Source of the DNA: Leptolyngbya sp. PCC 7375
GTDB taxonomy: Bacteria > Cyanobacteriota > Cyanobacteriia > Phormidesmidales > Phormidesmidaceae
DNA: 64,000 bases
NCBI RefSeq assembly: GCF_000316115.1
Contig: NZ_JH993797.1
Span: 7,661,961 to 7,725,960, forward strand
Direction: 5' to 3'
Part shown: positions 25,393-34,182 of the stretch, piece after piece
How positions within the stretch are numbered: position 1 is the first letter of the stretch
Layout: every line of letters begins with the position of its first letter
The notes under the pieces: model-generated
Told to the model about the DNA's origin: nothing
What the model saw: only the letters and a program-made list of their open reading frames with translations
The model's database searches: none
Made by a program: the position numbers and the translations under genes

Positions 25393-26004
25393 ATGTATAA
25401 AGTTTTTGGAGACATGTTGTCGGGCAATTGTTACAAAGTAAAACTGTTAATGCAGTTTCTTAAAGTCGAGCATGAATGGGTCCCTATTGATATTCTTGCC
25501 AGTGAGACCCACACGATAGAATTTAAGCAGATGAATCCCAATGCAAGAATCCCCGTCATTCGACTAGGTGATGGCAAGTATCTTTGGGAATCTAACGCAA
25601 TTCTGAATTATTTGGCTGTAGATACCCCATGGCTTCCCCAAGAGAACTATGCAAGGGCAAAGGTGCTACAGTGGCAGTTTTTTGAACAGTATAGCCATGA
25701 GCCCTACATCGCAACAGCCAGGTATATCAACAAATATTTAGGATTACCCAAAGAACGAGAAGCAGAATATCATGCCAAACAGATCGGTGGCCATAAGGCT
25801 CTTGCGGTCATGGACCAACACCTGGCTCACCATAAATTCTTTCTAGGCGATCAGGTAACGATTGCAGACATTAGCCTATATGCCTATACCCATGTCGCCG
25901 ATGAAGGTGGATTTGACTTATCAGCCTACGTCAACATCCGGCGATGGTTCAAAGATTTTGAAAGTATTCCGGGTTATATAACAATGTCCAGGGACAATGC
26001 TTAA
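25393..26004 (+). CDS. Glutathione S-transferase
   Basis: 203 aa, canonical size. The N-terminal thioredoxin fold has an S-G-N-C-Y-K-V motif near residue 10 in place of the usual Ser/Tyr catalytic motif, then NPNARIPVI (cis-Pro) and LWESNAILNYLA (gamma-glutamyl recognition). The alpha-helical C-domain has the folding motif DQVTIADISLYAYTHVADE. Role: conjugation of glutathione or related thiol chemistry. Its place downstream of tpm suggests shared detoxification, although the repeat between them argues for separate transcripts. Confidence 0.88.
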   Translation: MYKVFGDMLSGNCYKVKLLMQFLKVEHEWVPIDILASETHTIEFKQMNPNARIPVIRLGDGKYLWESNAILNYLAVDTPWLPQENYARAKVLQWQFFEQYSHEPYIATARYINKYLGLPKEREAEYHAKQIGGHKALAVMDQHLAHHKFFLGDQVTIADISLYAYTHVADEGGFDLSAYVNIRRWFKDFESIPGYITMSRDNA

Positions 26005-26152
26005 TGATGAAAGCAGTTTATGGCGAATGTCTTGCTCTAGCGATGGCTGTAGATCAAAGCTCTACAGAGGGAAACTCAACGTTGAACATGTAGCTAAATC
26101 CAGGGTGGTACATTATTAGCCAATAAACCGATGGCTGAGGAACTGGAGCAAC

Positions 26153-26833
26153 ATGTCAAGTATTGGATTACTTAATGAAAAACCGCTCCATGCATCGCTG
26201 AAGACTTGGTATGCACAGCCAGGTGATCGATTTGAAGTGGCGGTTGATGGGTTTGTAATTGACATTGTTCGAGATGATCTATTGCTGGAAATCCAGACCG
26301 GCAATTTCTCAGCTATAAAATCGAAACTAACCAATCTGACACGTTCCCATCGGATACGGCTGATCTATCCCATAGCTCAAGAAAAATGGATTGTTAAGTT
26401 GGACGAGACTAAGGGGAGTTATGGCAGTCGCCGTAAGTCACCGAAAAGAGGACGGGTGGAGGATCTATTCCGAGAAATGGTGAGTCTTCCCCAGTTGGTT
26501 TCGAGCCCTAATTTCTCACTGGAAGTCTTGATGATCCAGGAAGAAGAAGTGAGACGGTTTGAGGGAAAGCGCAGATGGCGCAAGCGAGGATGGCGCACTG
26601 AAGAACGTCGGTTATTAGACGTCGTAGGCCAGAGGCGATTTGAAGGACCGGCAGATTGGCTAGCATTTCTGCCGGAAGGGTTAGAGTCATTTACTACGAA
26701 AGATCTAGCGGAAGCAAGAGATATTAGAAGAGAGTTGGCGCAGAAAATAGCTTATTTTCTACGAAAAGCGAGTCTCATCAAGCTGATAGGTAAGCAAGGA
26801 CGGGCCAATCTCTACACTATTTCAGGTACCTAA
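26153..26833 (+). CDS. Uncharacterised protein with PD-(D/E)XK-like core and C-terminal HTH
   Basis: 226 aa with GGAG 5 bp before the ATG. The N-terminal part has AQPGDRFEVAVDGFVIDIVR then LLLEIQTGNFSAIKSKL, a D...E-x-Q pattern reminiscent of PD-(D/E)XK nucleases with Gln in place of Lys. After it comes RLIYPIAQEKWIVKL. The middle (residues ~85-150) is very basic. The C-terminus (FTTKDLAEARDIRRELAQKIAYFLRKASLIKLIGKQGRANLYTI) resembles a winged helix. I cannot name a function; a nucleic-acid-binding or cleaving role is inference. Confidence 0.6.
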   Translation: MSSIGLLNEKPLHASLKTWYAQPGDRFEVAVDGFVIDIVRDDLLLEIQTGNFSAIKSKLTNLTRSHRIRLIYPIAQEKWIVKLDETKGSYGSRRKSPKRGRVEDLFREMVSLPQLVSSPNFSLEVLMIQEEEVRRFEGKRRWRKRGWRTEERRLLDVVGQRRFEGPADWLAFLPEGLESFTTKDLAEARDIRRELAQKIAYFLRKASLIKLIGKQGRANLYTISGT

Positions 26834-26949
26834 TAAGGGACTACTTTTGTCAGTATCTATTAGAACGGTCACTTCCTAATACTACGGCTCTAGATTGTCA
26901 AGAAGCAGCACGTTTAGTCTTGGGAGTGGGTGATATACCAGGCTGGTAA
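26834..26949 (+). pseudogene. Possible gene fragment
   Basis: Starting with the bases just after the previous stop, one frame reads D-Y-F-C-Q-Y-L-L-E-R-S-L-P-N-T-T-A-L-D-C then QEAARLVLGVGDIPGW and stops at 26947. The composition looks protein-like, but there is no start codon and I do not recognise the source. Low certainty. The remaining gap to 27042 is AT-rich and empty. Confidence 0.25.
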
Positions 26950-27042
26950 CCTTACGTTAGGGAATGTTTAAAACCTTAATTATTCATGGTCACTTTTTAA
27001 TCTAGAGGCCACACTAGGCTTAAAGCTTCACTTTTTGCCCCC

Positions 27043-27735
27043 ATGTTTTATCCATCTAAACTGCAATTTAGACTGTTATGGCTGTTCGGCATCCTTGGAA
27101 CGGCAACGACAGGCAGCTACCTATTTGCAGCCCCCGTAGTTGGCCTCGGCTCATCAGTGTTCAAGAGAAGACCTCTTTTAAGTTGGAGTAGGTCTAAAAA
27201 TGTGAAGCCTTTGGACGGATGGTTTGAGGCTGGTAGTCATCCCAATGATTATGAAATGGGGGCAGATCGCCGTACTACTTACGATGGCACTGCCAGTGGT
27301 ACCGTGCAAGGCAAATATAACGGGTCAGAGGGCTTTGGCACATTGATGCAAGTCTTTGATGCCCGTGTGTACCAGGGACAGCGATTACGCCTAACGGGAT
27401 ATGTCAAGGCTAAGGCCGTTGAAGATTGGGCCGGGTTGTGGATGCGGGTTGACAGCGCCTCTGGTCAAGTCTTGAGCTTTGACAATATGGAAAATCGATC
27501 GATTCAAGGCACTACTGAGTGGCAACCCTATGACATTGTTCTAGATGTACCGGTCGAAAGTAACAATATTGCGTTTGGCCTATTGCTGGCAGGAGATGGT
27601 CAAGTTTGGATGGATAACCTTCAGTTCGAAGTCGTTGATGATCATACGCCAACGACGGCTATCACCCTGGAGCAGTCCTCCGAAGCACGACAATTAACAG
27701 AGTCACCGGCCAACCTATCATTTGAGACGTTTTAG
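27043..27735 (+). CDS. Exported or membrane-anchored beta-sandwich (CBM-like) domain protein
   Basis: 230 aa. A hydrophobic N-terminal segment (LLWLFGILGTATTGSYLFAAPVVGL) acts as signal or anchor. The remainder is a jelly-roll-like domain: GWFEAGSHPNDYEMG, GFGTLMQVFDARVYQGQRLRLTGYVKAK, WAGLWMRVDSASG, F-D-N-M-x-N-R, GTTEWQPYDIVLDVP, IAFGLLLAGDGQVWMDNLQFE. The same domain is found C-terminal to AraC-type regulators and in carbohydrate-binding contexts. The ligand is unknown. Confidence 0.65.
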   Translation: MFYPSKLQFRLLWLFGILGTATTGSYLFAAPVVGLGSSVFKRRPLLSWSRSKNVKPLDGWFEAGSHPNDYEMGADRRTTYDGTASGTVQGKYNGSEGFGTLMQVFDARVYQGQRLRLTGYVKAKAVEDWAGLWMRVDSASGQVLSFDNMENRSIQGTTEWQPYDIVLDVPVESNNIAFGLLLAGDGQVWMDNLQFEVVDDHTPTTAITLEQSSEARQLTESPANLSFETF

Positions 27736-27737
27736 GC

Positions 27738-27887
27738 ATGCCACAACAGCGCATAACTCGCAAACGTAAGAGGGTTCTGACCAATATAGGGTTACAAAAA
27801 CTGCAAACCGCCAAGCGTAAAGCCGAGATTTGGGAAGATGAAAATCTGTACAGCACAAATCAGACCCATCAAAGGGGACGTCGTTAA
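27738..27887 (+). pseudogene. Truncated N-terminus of an HTH/AAA-type gene (relic)
   Basis: A 49-codon frame begins M-P-Q-Q-R-I-T-R-K-R-K-R-V-L-T-N-I-G-L then QKLQTAKRKAEIWEDEN and overlaps the nitrilase start by 50 bp. It resembles the first residues of cyanobacterial HTH/NB-ARC-type proteins (R-K-R-G-V-x-L-T-x-x-G-L-x-K-L-Q). The rest of such a gene is absent, so it is probably a leftover fragment. Confidence 0.35.
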
Positions 27888-28563
27888 AAATATTGCTATT
27901 CACAAAAAGTTTATTGCCTTAGCCGTTGCACAACAGGCAGACGCAATTTTCTTTCCCGAGCTTTCTATAACAGGGTATGAACCCACACTTGCCAAAGACC
28001 TGGCAACAAATCAGAGTGATGCAAGGTTTGATGACTTTCAACACATTAGTGACAACTCTAACATCACTATCGGGGTTGGCATGCCAACTAAGCGCGATGC
28101 TGGCATCTTAATCAGCATGAGTATTTTTCAGCCCCATCAACTTCGACAAACCTACTCAAAACAACTCTTACATTCAGACGAATTGCCTTATTTTGTCCAT
28201 GGCCAGCAACAGGTTGTTTTAACAATTGAGAAAGAAAATATAGCCCCTGCCATTTGCTACGAATCGCTACAGCCTGAACATGTTGCGCAAGCCGTTGAGA
28301 GTGGAGCCACAGTCTATATTGCCAGTGTCGCTAAACCGGCCCGTGGAATCGCCAAAGCATTCAAACACTATCCAATTATTGCCAAGCAGTATTCAATGCC
28401 TGTGCTCATGGCCAACTGTTTGGGACCCAGTGATGACTTTGAAAGTGTTGGTCAATCAGCTATCTGGAATCAGGAGGGATTACTAGTAGGACAGCTTGAT
28501 GAAACGACCGAAGGTATCTTACTGTATGACACCGACACAGAAGAAATGCTATTGCTGATTTAG
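27838..28563 (+). CDS. Carbon-nitrogen hydrolase (nitrilase superfamily)
   Basis: 241 aa. The catalytic triad is complete: Glu in FFPELSITGYEP, Lys in T-Y-S-K-Q and Cys in A-I-C-Y-E-S. The start K-I-C-T-A-Q-I-R-P-I-K-G-D is typical. The enzyme hydrolyses an amide or nitrile in the cytoplasm; branch and substrate cannot be assigned. The GGGAAG before ATG 27838 supports the start even though it overlaps an upstream relic. Confidence 0.85.
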   Translation: MKICTAQIRPIKGDVVKNIAIHKKFIALAVAQQADAIFFPELSITGYEPTLAKDLATNQSDARFDDFQHISDNSNITIGVGMPTKRDAGILISMSIFQPHQLRQTYSKQLLHSDELPYFVHGQQQVVLTIEKENIAPAICYESLQPEHVAQAVESGATVYIASVAKPARGIAKAFKHYPIIAKQYSMPVLMANCLGPSDDFESVGQSAIWNQEGLLVGQLDETTEGILLYDTDTEEMLLLI

Positions 28564-28691
28564 AGGATGCATCGATCTGTCAAAAATGCCCCATACCCAC
28601 ACTTTGTAGATGAAATCATTCCGAGGATCAGCAAAAACTCTTATATTAGGCCATAGGAGTAAGTTGTCCTCAAGGTCCTGAGGAAGTGTCA

Positions 28692-29177
28692 ATGACTCAG
28701 ATGTCTAATGCCCCCAGTCTTCAGCAACGGATGTCCCTCATGAAAGGGTGGACAACTGATGTGGTCATTCATGCCCCACAACAGCTTGTATGGGATCAAG
28801 TTACCGACTTCAAAGCCTATTCAGACTGGAATCCTTTTGTGCTTCAAGCCGATGCCCAGTTTAAGGTTGGGATGACAATTCGTTTTTTGGAAGACCTTAA
28901 ACAGTATGGTCAACACTGGATTAAGGCAGAGTTTTTATCTATCCAGCCACCCAATACATTTGTCTGGCAAGGGCATTTGGGTGCTGCTTTTCTCTTCAAT
29001 GTTTGCCATACATTCATGTTTGAGGCCATCAGCCCATACCAAACTCGATTCACCCAAAAACATGAAAATTCTGGACTGCTGATTCCTTACCTGGCTTGGC
29101 GAGGTGTTTACTGTGTCAGCCATCAAGGTTATCTCGATTACAATCAGGCTCTCAAAGAACGCTGTGAGCGTATATAG
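28692..29177 (+). CDS. SRPBCC-domain protein
   Basis: 161 aa from ATG 28692 (GAGG 9 bp upstream); GTG 28686 is an alternative. The START/Bet v1-like fold is seen in GWTTDVVIHAPQQLVWDQVTDFKAYSDWNPFV and in PPNTFVWQGHLGAAFLFN. These proteins bind hydrophobic ligands. There is no partner gene; it converges on the devA relic with only a few bases between. Confidence 0.78.
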   Translation: MTQMSNAPSLQQRMSLMKGWTTDVVIHAPQQLVWDQVTDFKAYSDWNPFVLQADAQFKVGMTIRFLEDLKQYGQHWIKAEFLSIQPPNTFVWQGHLGAAFLFNVCHTFMFEAISPYQTRFTQKHENSGLLIPYLAWRGVYCVSHQGYLDYNQALKERCERI

Positions 29178-29180
29178 ACC

Positions 29181-30061
29181 TTAAGTCACAACAGGCTCCA
29201 AGACAGGGTTCGGTTTTAACTGCCCGTCTTCCATGTAGATAATGCGATCGGCAATGTCGAGAATACGATTGTCATGGGTAACTAACAAAATGGTACAGCC
29301 CTGTTCTTTGGCCAGGCGCTGCATAATGTTCACCACATCCCGTCCTGATTGTTTATCTAAGGCAGCGGTTGGTTCATCGGCCAGGACAATTTTAGGATGA
29401 CTGGCCAGGGCACGTGCGATCGCAACCCGCTGGCGCTGTCCCCCCGACAGTTCATCAGGGTAATAATCAATCCGGTCCTCCAGCCCCACGTTTGTGAGCA
29501 TCGTTGCAGCAACCTCATCTAGATCTTGATCGAGAAAATGAGAGTGTAGTTCCAGAGACATCCGCACATTCTGCCGGGCCGTGAGAAAACTCAGCAAATT
29601 ATGGGCCTGAAAAATATAGCCAATATTGCACCGCAGTTTATTTAGTACCGGCTTAGAGGCTCCAAGGATTTCTTGTCCTAAAATCTTTAAACTCCCGCTT
29701 TGTGCTGCCCTCAGACCACCCATGAGAGTGAGTAGCGTAGTTTTTCCAGAACCCGAAGGGCCGGTCAAGATCACAATTTCACTGGGTATGACCTCGACAC
29801 GATGTAGAGTGCTATAACGCTTATCCAGCAAGGGTTTCAGGAAGATTTGAGCGAAGAATAAATTTTCTCAGTTTCAGCGTGATGGAGATTGTAAGCTTCT
29901 TGTAGGGCTTAGGATTTCTGACTTTTTAATAGACATCTAATTGAGGTCATACCCATTTCACTGGCGCGAATTGTGAGATCAATGTCGAATAGGACCTGCT
30001 TTTTCAAATGCCCTGCACCAAAGTGATGATTCAGTTGTTGGGCCGTAATTACGGGAGACAT
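29181..30061 (-). pseudogene. devA: DevA-type ABC exporter ATPase, split by a MITE
   Basis: The 3' part (29783 down to 29181) encodes an ABC ATPase with Walker A GPSGSGKTT, signature LSGGQRQRVAIARA, Walker B IVLADEPTAALD and H-loop LLVTHD, but lacks the first beta-strands. Those lie separately at 30061-29955: M-S-P-V-I-T-A-Q-Q-L-N-H-H-F-G-A-G then LKKQVLFDIDLTIRASE. Removing the 171-bp insert and one 8-bp duplication restores R-A-S-E-I-V-I-L-T-G and a continuous 233-codon gene, the DevA length. As it stands the ATPase has a shortened, altered N-terminus and is probably inactive. Last gene of a TetR-devB-devC-devA operon. Confidence 0.85.
29784..29954 (-). mobile_element. 171-bp MITE-like insertion in devA
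   Basis: Terminal inverted repeats GGGTATGACCTC are perfect over 12 bp and extend imperfectly to ~22 bp (GATGT conserved). Direct repeats of the target, ATTTCACT, flank it at 29776-29783 and 29955-29962 (8 bp). It has no coding capacity, so it would need a transposase in trans. Excision in silico repairs devA exactly. No parent transposase with these ends is in the window. Confidence 0.85.
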
Positions 30062-30368
30062 GGTCATGGGAATTCAAGCAACAAAGAGAAAAAACAAATG
30101 AGCGTTTAACTAAAAAATATCGGCAGGATCGGCCGTACGTAGCTTTCTCATGGCAATGGCTCCAGAAACAGAGCACATGACAATGGTCAAAATGAGCACG
30201 GTGATGGCTCGTCGACTGGTCATGGCAATGGGCAACATTGTGGCTGTAAAAGCCAGCTGATAAAGACCAAAGGCCAGAACAATACTGGGTATGTAGCCCA
30301 ACACAGCCAGCAGCAACGACTCTTGGAACAAAACACCCAGCAGATAGCGGTCGGTATACCCCATGGCC

Positions 30369-31836
30369 GATGCCTGTCCAAGTGTTAAATAGCAAACAGA
30401 GAAAAAGGGTTGAGAAGGTATCCGGTACGCTAAAGCCAGTCAAGGATAGAGAGGTGTGCCGTGTTATCCGAAATCGTTCAGAGATTTGCCCAAGAAAGCC
30501 CTATCAGCGTAATGATGCGAGGGGCGATGGAGTTGGTCTTCCGTCCTGAGCGGTTGGATGACATCTTTGAGCGCCATGCCAAAGTTCAGTATCAGCGAGA
30601 ACTGCTCTTCTCGACCTTGGTGAACCTGTTGAGTTTAGTGGTGTGTGGCATTCATCCGTCGATGAATGCGGCCTACCGCAAAAAGGCCGACGAGATGAAC
30701 GTCACCCGGAATGCAGTGTACGAGAAACTCAATGGCGTTGAACCGCAGGTGAGTCGTGCGGTACTCAAAGAAACGGCTGCCGAGTTGTCTACCTTGATGG
30801 ATACGATGGGCGGTAAAAGTGCCCCACTCTTGCCAGGGTATGACATTCGTATTTTAGATGGCAATGGGCTGGCGGCGACGGAACGGCGATTGAAAGTATT
30901 ACGCGAGGTGGCCTCAGCCCCGTTGCCGGGAAAATCCCTAGTGGTGCTCGATCCAGAAAGACGTCTAGCCGTGGACATTTTTCCCTGTGAAGATGGTCAT
31001 ACTCAAGAACGTCGATTGTTTAGCCAGGTGCTGAGCGTGGTGCGCTCAGGAGAGGTCTGGGTCGCTGACCGTAACATGTGTACCCAACAGTTTTTGGTTG
31101 AAATTGCCCAGCACGATGCCGCTTTTGTGATTCGTGAGCATCAGAATCTACCCTACCAAGCGCTCAGTGATCTGATATTTATCGAGACCGGGGAAGCCGG
31201 GGAGATTTTTGAACAGGATATCGAAATACAGTACAACGGGCACCGGGTTGAATTGCGACGAGTTGTCCTCCGACTGGCAACGCCAACCCGGCATGACGAT
31301 ACTGAGATTGTCGTGCTCACCACCCTACCAACGGCGGTGGCAGATGCATCGACGAGTCTGCGATTGTATCGAAACCGTTGGCGAGTGGAAGGCTTATTTT
31401 TGACGGTGACGATGAACTTTGAGGGGGAAATCAAGACCTTAGCCTACCCCAAAGCCGCTCTGTTCAGCTTTACCTTAGCGTTGGTGGCGTACAACATTCT
31501 GGCCATTATCAAAGGGGCATTGGCCAGTGTTCATGGGGTAGAGACTATTGAAGAGACGGTGTCTGATTTCTATGTAGTCGATGAGCTACAGGGGGTGTAT
31601 CGAGGCATGATGATTGCCATTCCGCCTGAGCATTGGCAAGGGTTTCAGGCTCTTTCCTTAATCGCGATGGCTCAACAACTCAAAGCACTTGCCAAACAAG
31701 TCAATCTGAAGCGATTTCGAAAACAACCTCGCAAACCGAAGAAAAAGAAGAAGGCGCTCGTTCGCGATCCCAAAAAGCCACATGTTGCTACTGCTAGACT
31801 TTTATCTGACCAATAATTAACACTTGGACAGGCATC
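30369..31836 (+). mobile_element. IS4-family insertion sequence, 1468 bp
   Basis: Perfect 20-bp terminal inverted repeats (GATGCCTGTCCAAGTGTTAA) and an 11-bp target duplication ACCCCATGGCC (30358-30368 and 31837-31847). One intact transposase gene. It is oriented opposite to devC. Perfect ends, duplication and ORF indicate a recent insertion. Confidence 0.95.
30461..31816 (+). CDS. IS4-family DDE transposase
   Basis: 451 aa. The DDE residues are visible in I-R-I-L-D-G-N-G (first Asp), E-V-W-V-A-D-R-N (second Asp) and YRNRWRVEGLF (Glu in the Y-(2)-R-(3)-E arrangement of IS4). The usual Lys six residues after the Glu is replaced by Thr. A highly basic C-terminal tail (R-K-P-K-K-K-K-K) follows. 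The ORF is uninterrupted. Confidence 0.93.
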   Translation: MLSEIVQRFAQESPISVMMRGAMELVFRPERLDDIFERHAKVQYQRELLFSTLVNLLSLVVCGIHPSMNAAYRKKADEMNVTRNAVYEKLNGVEPQVSRAVLKETAAELSTLMDTMGGKSAPLLPGYDIRILDGNGLAATERRLKVLREVASAPLPGKSLVVLDPERRLAVDIFPCEDGHTQERRLFSQVLSVVRSGEVWVADRNMCTQQFLVEIAQHDAAFVIREHQNLPYQALSDLIFIETGEAGEIFEQDIEIQYNGHRVELRRVVLRLATPTRHDDTEIVVLTTLPTAVADASTSLRLYRNRWRVEGLFLTVTMNFEGEIKTLAYPKAALFSFTLALVAYNILAIIKGALASVHGVETIEETVSDFYVVDELQGVYRGMMIAIPPEHWQGFQALSLIAMAQQLKALAKQVNLKRFRKQPRKPKKKKKALVRDPKKPHVATARLLSDQ

Positions 31837-32787
31837 ACCCCATGGCCTTGAGCGTGGCATATTCCGGTAAATGCTCAGACACATCAGAATAAAGAATCTG
31901 ATAAACAATCACAATGCCGACAATAAAGCCCACACCGACGCCCAGGCCAAAGATAAAACCAATGCCGGTACCATTGGCCCAATACTCCCGCTCAATTTGG
32001 GCAAAATCTTCTGGTGAACCAATTAAAACGTCGTCAGGCAAAGCGGCTGTGAGTTCACGCTGTACCTTGGCAACATCAGCCCCAGGCTTTAGCTGCACCA
32101 GCCCCACCTCAATGTGGTCAGCATTTTGGTCAGGAAAGAGCCGCAAAAATGTTGAGTCACTGGCAATCACGTTCCCATCGGCGGCAAAAGATGCACCGTT
32201 AGTGAACACGCCTTCCACATCCACCTGCATCCCATTTAGTTCTGCGGAAAAGTGACCAGTCTCCTCATAAGCGGCAGTTGTAAACCCATACTCAGGTCGC
32301 CCCGCCTGGTCAAATAACAGTCGATTAAGGGGCTGAATTTTGTGTAAATTCTGATTCACCTCCGGAAAATTAAAGGAGGGTTCTGTTGGATCAATTCCCC
32401 AGACTAAAATAGCTCTCTCTAGCCTGGTCTCGGGATTCTTCCACTGCCCGGTGGCAATGTAAACACCGCTGACTGAGGCCACATCCGCATGGGCCAGGGT
32501 TTGATATAACCGCTGTCTGGGAAAATCTTTTACCGAGAACAATGTCTGCATTTGGGGATTGATTAATACTAAGTCCGCCTGCAGGTTGCGGTGGGGCTGA
32601 ATTGCCGCATCGTAGAGCGCACCTTCAAATCCCATTTGGATGAAAATTAGCATGTCGGCAAAGGCAATACCTGCGATCGCAACCATCAACCGTGTCCGCT
32701 CCCGTTTAACCTGCAGCCAGGCCAACGGCGTTTTTTTGAGGAATCGAAGCTTAAACATAGCCACAAAGAAAATCGAACGTTCGTTAT

Positions 32788-34182
32788 CTAAAAAAATAAA
32801 TTAGAGCTAAACGGCGTCAACAAGACATTCTGTAAGCTAGAATTACCAAGACCAATATCAACGACAGGTTTAGCTGGAGTCGGTGGAGTTTGGGCAGCAT
32901 GGCTAACCGCAATCACCGTCTGTACTTGTAGGTTGCTCAAGTTGGCCACACGCTGACTATCCCCAGGGCTGAGGGCAATTTTCACCTCGACGACGCGTCG
33001 ATCTAGATTCTCACCAGGTTCACGGGCGAAGACATTTTGGCGACTAATCTGACGACCAATTTCAATCACTTCCCCCTGCAGTTCACCAGAAAATGCCTGG
33101 CCTCGCACCGTTGTTGGTTGACCCAGGCGAACGCGACCAATATCGCTTTGATACACTTCTGCAATCACCAACATTTGGTCAGTTTGACCCAAGGCAACAA
33201 TGCCATCCGTACTCATCTGTTCCCCGGGTCGGGTATAAACTTTCAAGACTTGCCCCGCACTTGGGGCTCGAATAGTCGCCTTAGCCAAATCATGCTCAGC
33301 GCTAACCAAGGCGGCCTTGGCAGCATCTAACTCTACCTGCGCCAGTTGCACATCTACCGGGCGGATCTCGGCCACCTGTTCCAGCGTCGATTGAGCCGCC
33401 GCCAGCTGAGCCTGCCCCGTATTCTCCAAACGAACAAGTTCAGCACGAGCTTCTTGTAACTGTCGCTGGGCTGTTGTTGAAGTCCTTTCTAGTACGGCTT
33501 CAGCTTCCACCTTAGCCTGGCGGGCTGTATCTACCGCTAACTGTTTTTCGTCATAGAGAGATGCAGAAATAGCTCCAGCTTCGTAGAGAGACTGATACCG
33601 AGTCAGTTCAGCTGCCGCCGTTTGTAGTTCTGCCTGCAATCGACGAATCGTAGCCGTTTGAGCCGCGCGATCTCCTTCGTATTGGGCCTCAATGCGGGCA
33701 ATGGTCTCTCGCTGTATTCGCAGCTGTCCTGTCAGTTCAGCCGATCGCTGTGTCACCGTTGCCTGCTGCGCCAAAATCTCGCCTGACTTGGCTCCTGCCT
33801 GTACCTGAGCCAACCTCGCCTCAGCTAGCCGAATTTGTTGTTGAGCTTGAATAACTGCATTCTGAAGCCGATCGTAGGAATCAAGCACAGCGATCGCATC
33901 GCCTTTACTCACACGGTCTCCCACATCCACAAACAGCTTTGCTAGACGATCTCCATCCAACTCCAATGGAGCCGCCACCTGAACAATTTCTCCCGTAGGT
34001 TCTAACCGACCCAATGCTGACACCCCCGGCAGCTCCGTTGGCATAGCCGTCATTTCAGACTCGGTTACAACCGGTTGACTGTAGGGAGAGAAGCCAAGAT
34101 ACAAAATACCGCCAGAAGCTGCCAGTGCCGACAGTATCAGCCATAACAATCTTGAATTAAGGCTAAGAACAGTTTTGTTCAT
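32788..34182 (-). CDS. devB: DevB-type periplasmic adaptor (HlyD/MFP family)
   Basis: 464 aa. One N-terminal membrane anchor (LLWLILSALAASGGILYLGF) is followed by VSALGRLEPTGEIVQVAAP (typical DevB start), a lipoyl half (LAKLFVDVGDRVSKGDAIAVLD), a long coiled-coil hairpin (~105-290, Gln/Ala/Glu-rich), the second lipoyl half (ATIRAPSAGQVLKVYTRPGEQM) and a beta-barrel. The C-terminal ~40 residues look extended relative to DevB. It bridges the inner-membrane ABC permease to TolC. It appears intact while devC and devA are broken. The next downstream gene, devC, starts 29 bp later. Confidence 0.9.
   Translation of the reverse strand: MNKTVLSLNSRLLWLILSALAASGGILYLGFSPYSQPVVTESEMTAMPTELPGVSALGRLEPTGEIVQVAAPLELDGDRLAKLFVDVGDRVSKGDAIAVLDSYDRLQNAVIQAQQQIRLAEARLAQVQAGAKSGEILAQQATVTQRSAELTGQLRIQRETIARIEAQYEGDRAAQTATIRRLQAELQTAAAELTRYQSLYEAGAISASLYDEKQLAVDTARQAKVEAEAVLERTSTTAQRQLQEARAELVRLENTGQAQLAAAQSTLEQVAEIRPVDVQLAQVELDAAKAALVSAEHDLAKATIRAPSAGQVLKVYTRPGEQMSTDGIVALGQTDQMLVIAEVYQSDIGRVRLGQPTTVRGQAFSGELQGEVIEIGRQISRQNVFAREPGENLDRRVVEVKIALSPGDSQRVANLSNLQVQTVIAVSHAAQTPPTPAKPVVDIGLGNSSLQNVLLTPFSSNLFF

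Larger units (their letters stand above)
30110..32758 (-). pseudogene. devC: DevC-type ABC exporter permease, split by an IS4-family element
   Basis: The N-terminal 300 residues (FLKKTPLAWLQVKRERTRLMVAIAGIAFADMLIF, large periplasmic domain, SEHLPEYATLKAMG) end at 31837. The last ~83 (YTDRYLLGVLFQESLLLAVLGYIPS, then R-K-L-R-T-A-D-P-A-D-I-F) resume beyond the element. Removing the IS plus one 11-bp duplication joins K-A-M-G to Y-T-D-R with the frame kept, ~390 codons, the normal DevC length. The exporter normally pairs with a DevB adaptor and TolC for glycolipid or small-molecule export. The current product lacks the last transmembrane helices. Confidence 0.9.

Noticed and set aside
29979..30443. 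154-codon minus-strand ORF
   Set aside because: Runs through the IS4 left end, the devC tail and the devA start in a wrong frame; Cys/His-rich composition is not protein-like.
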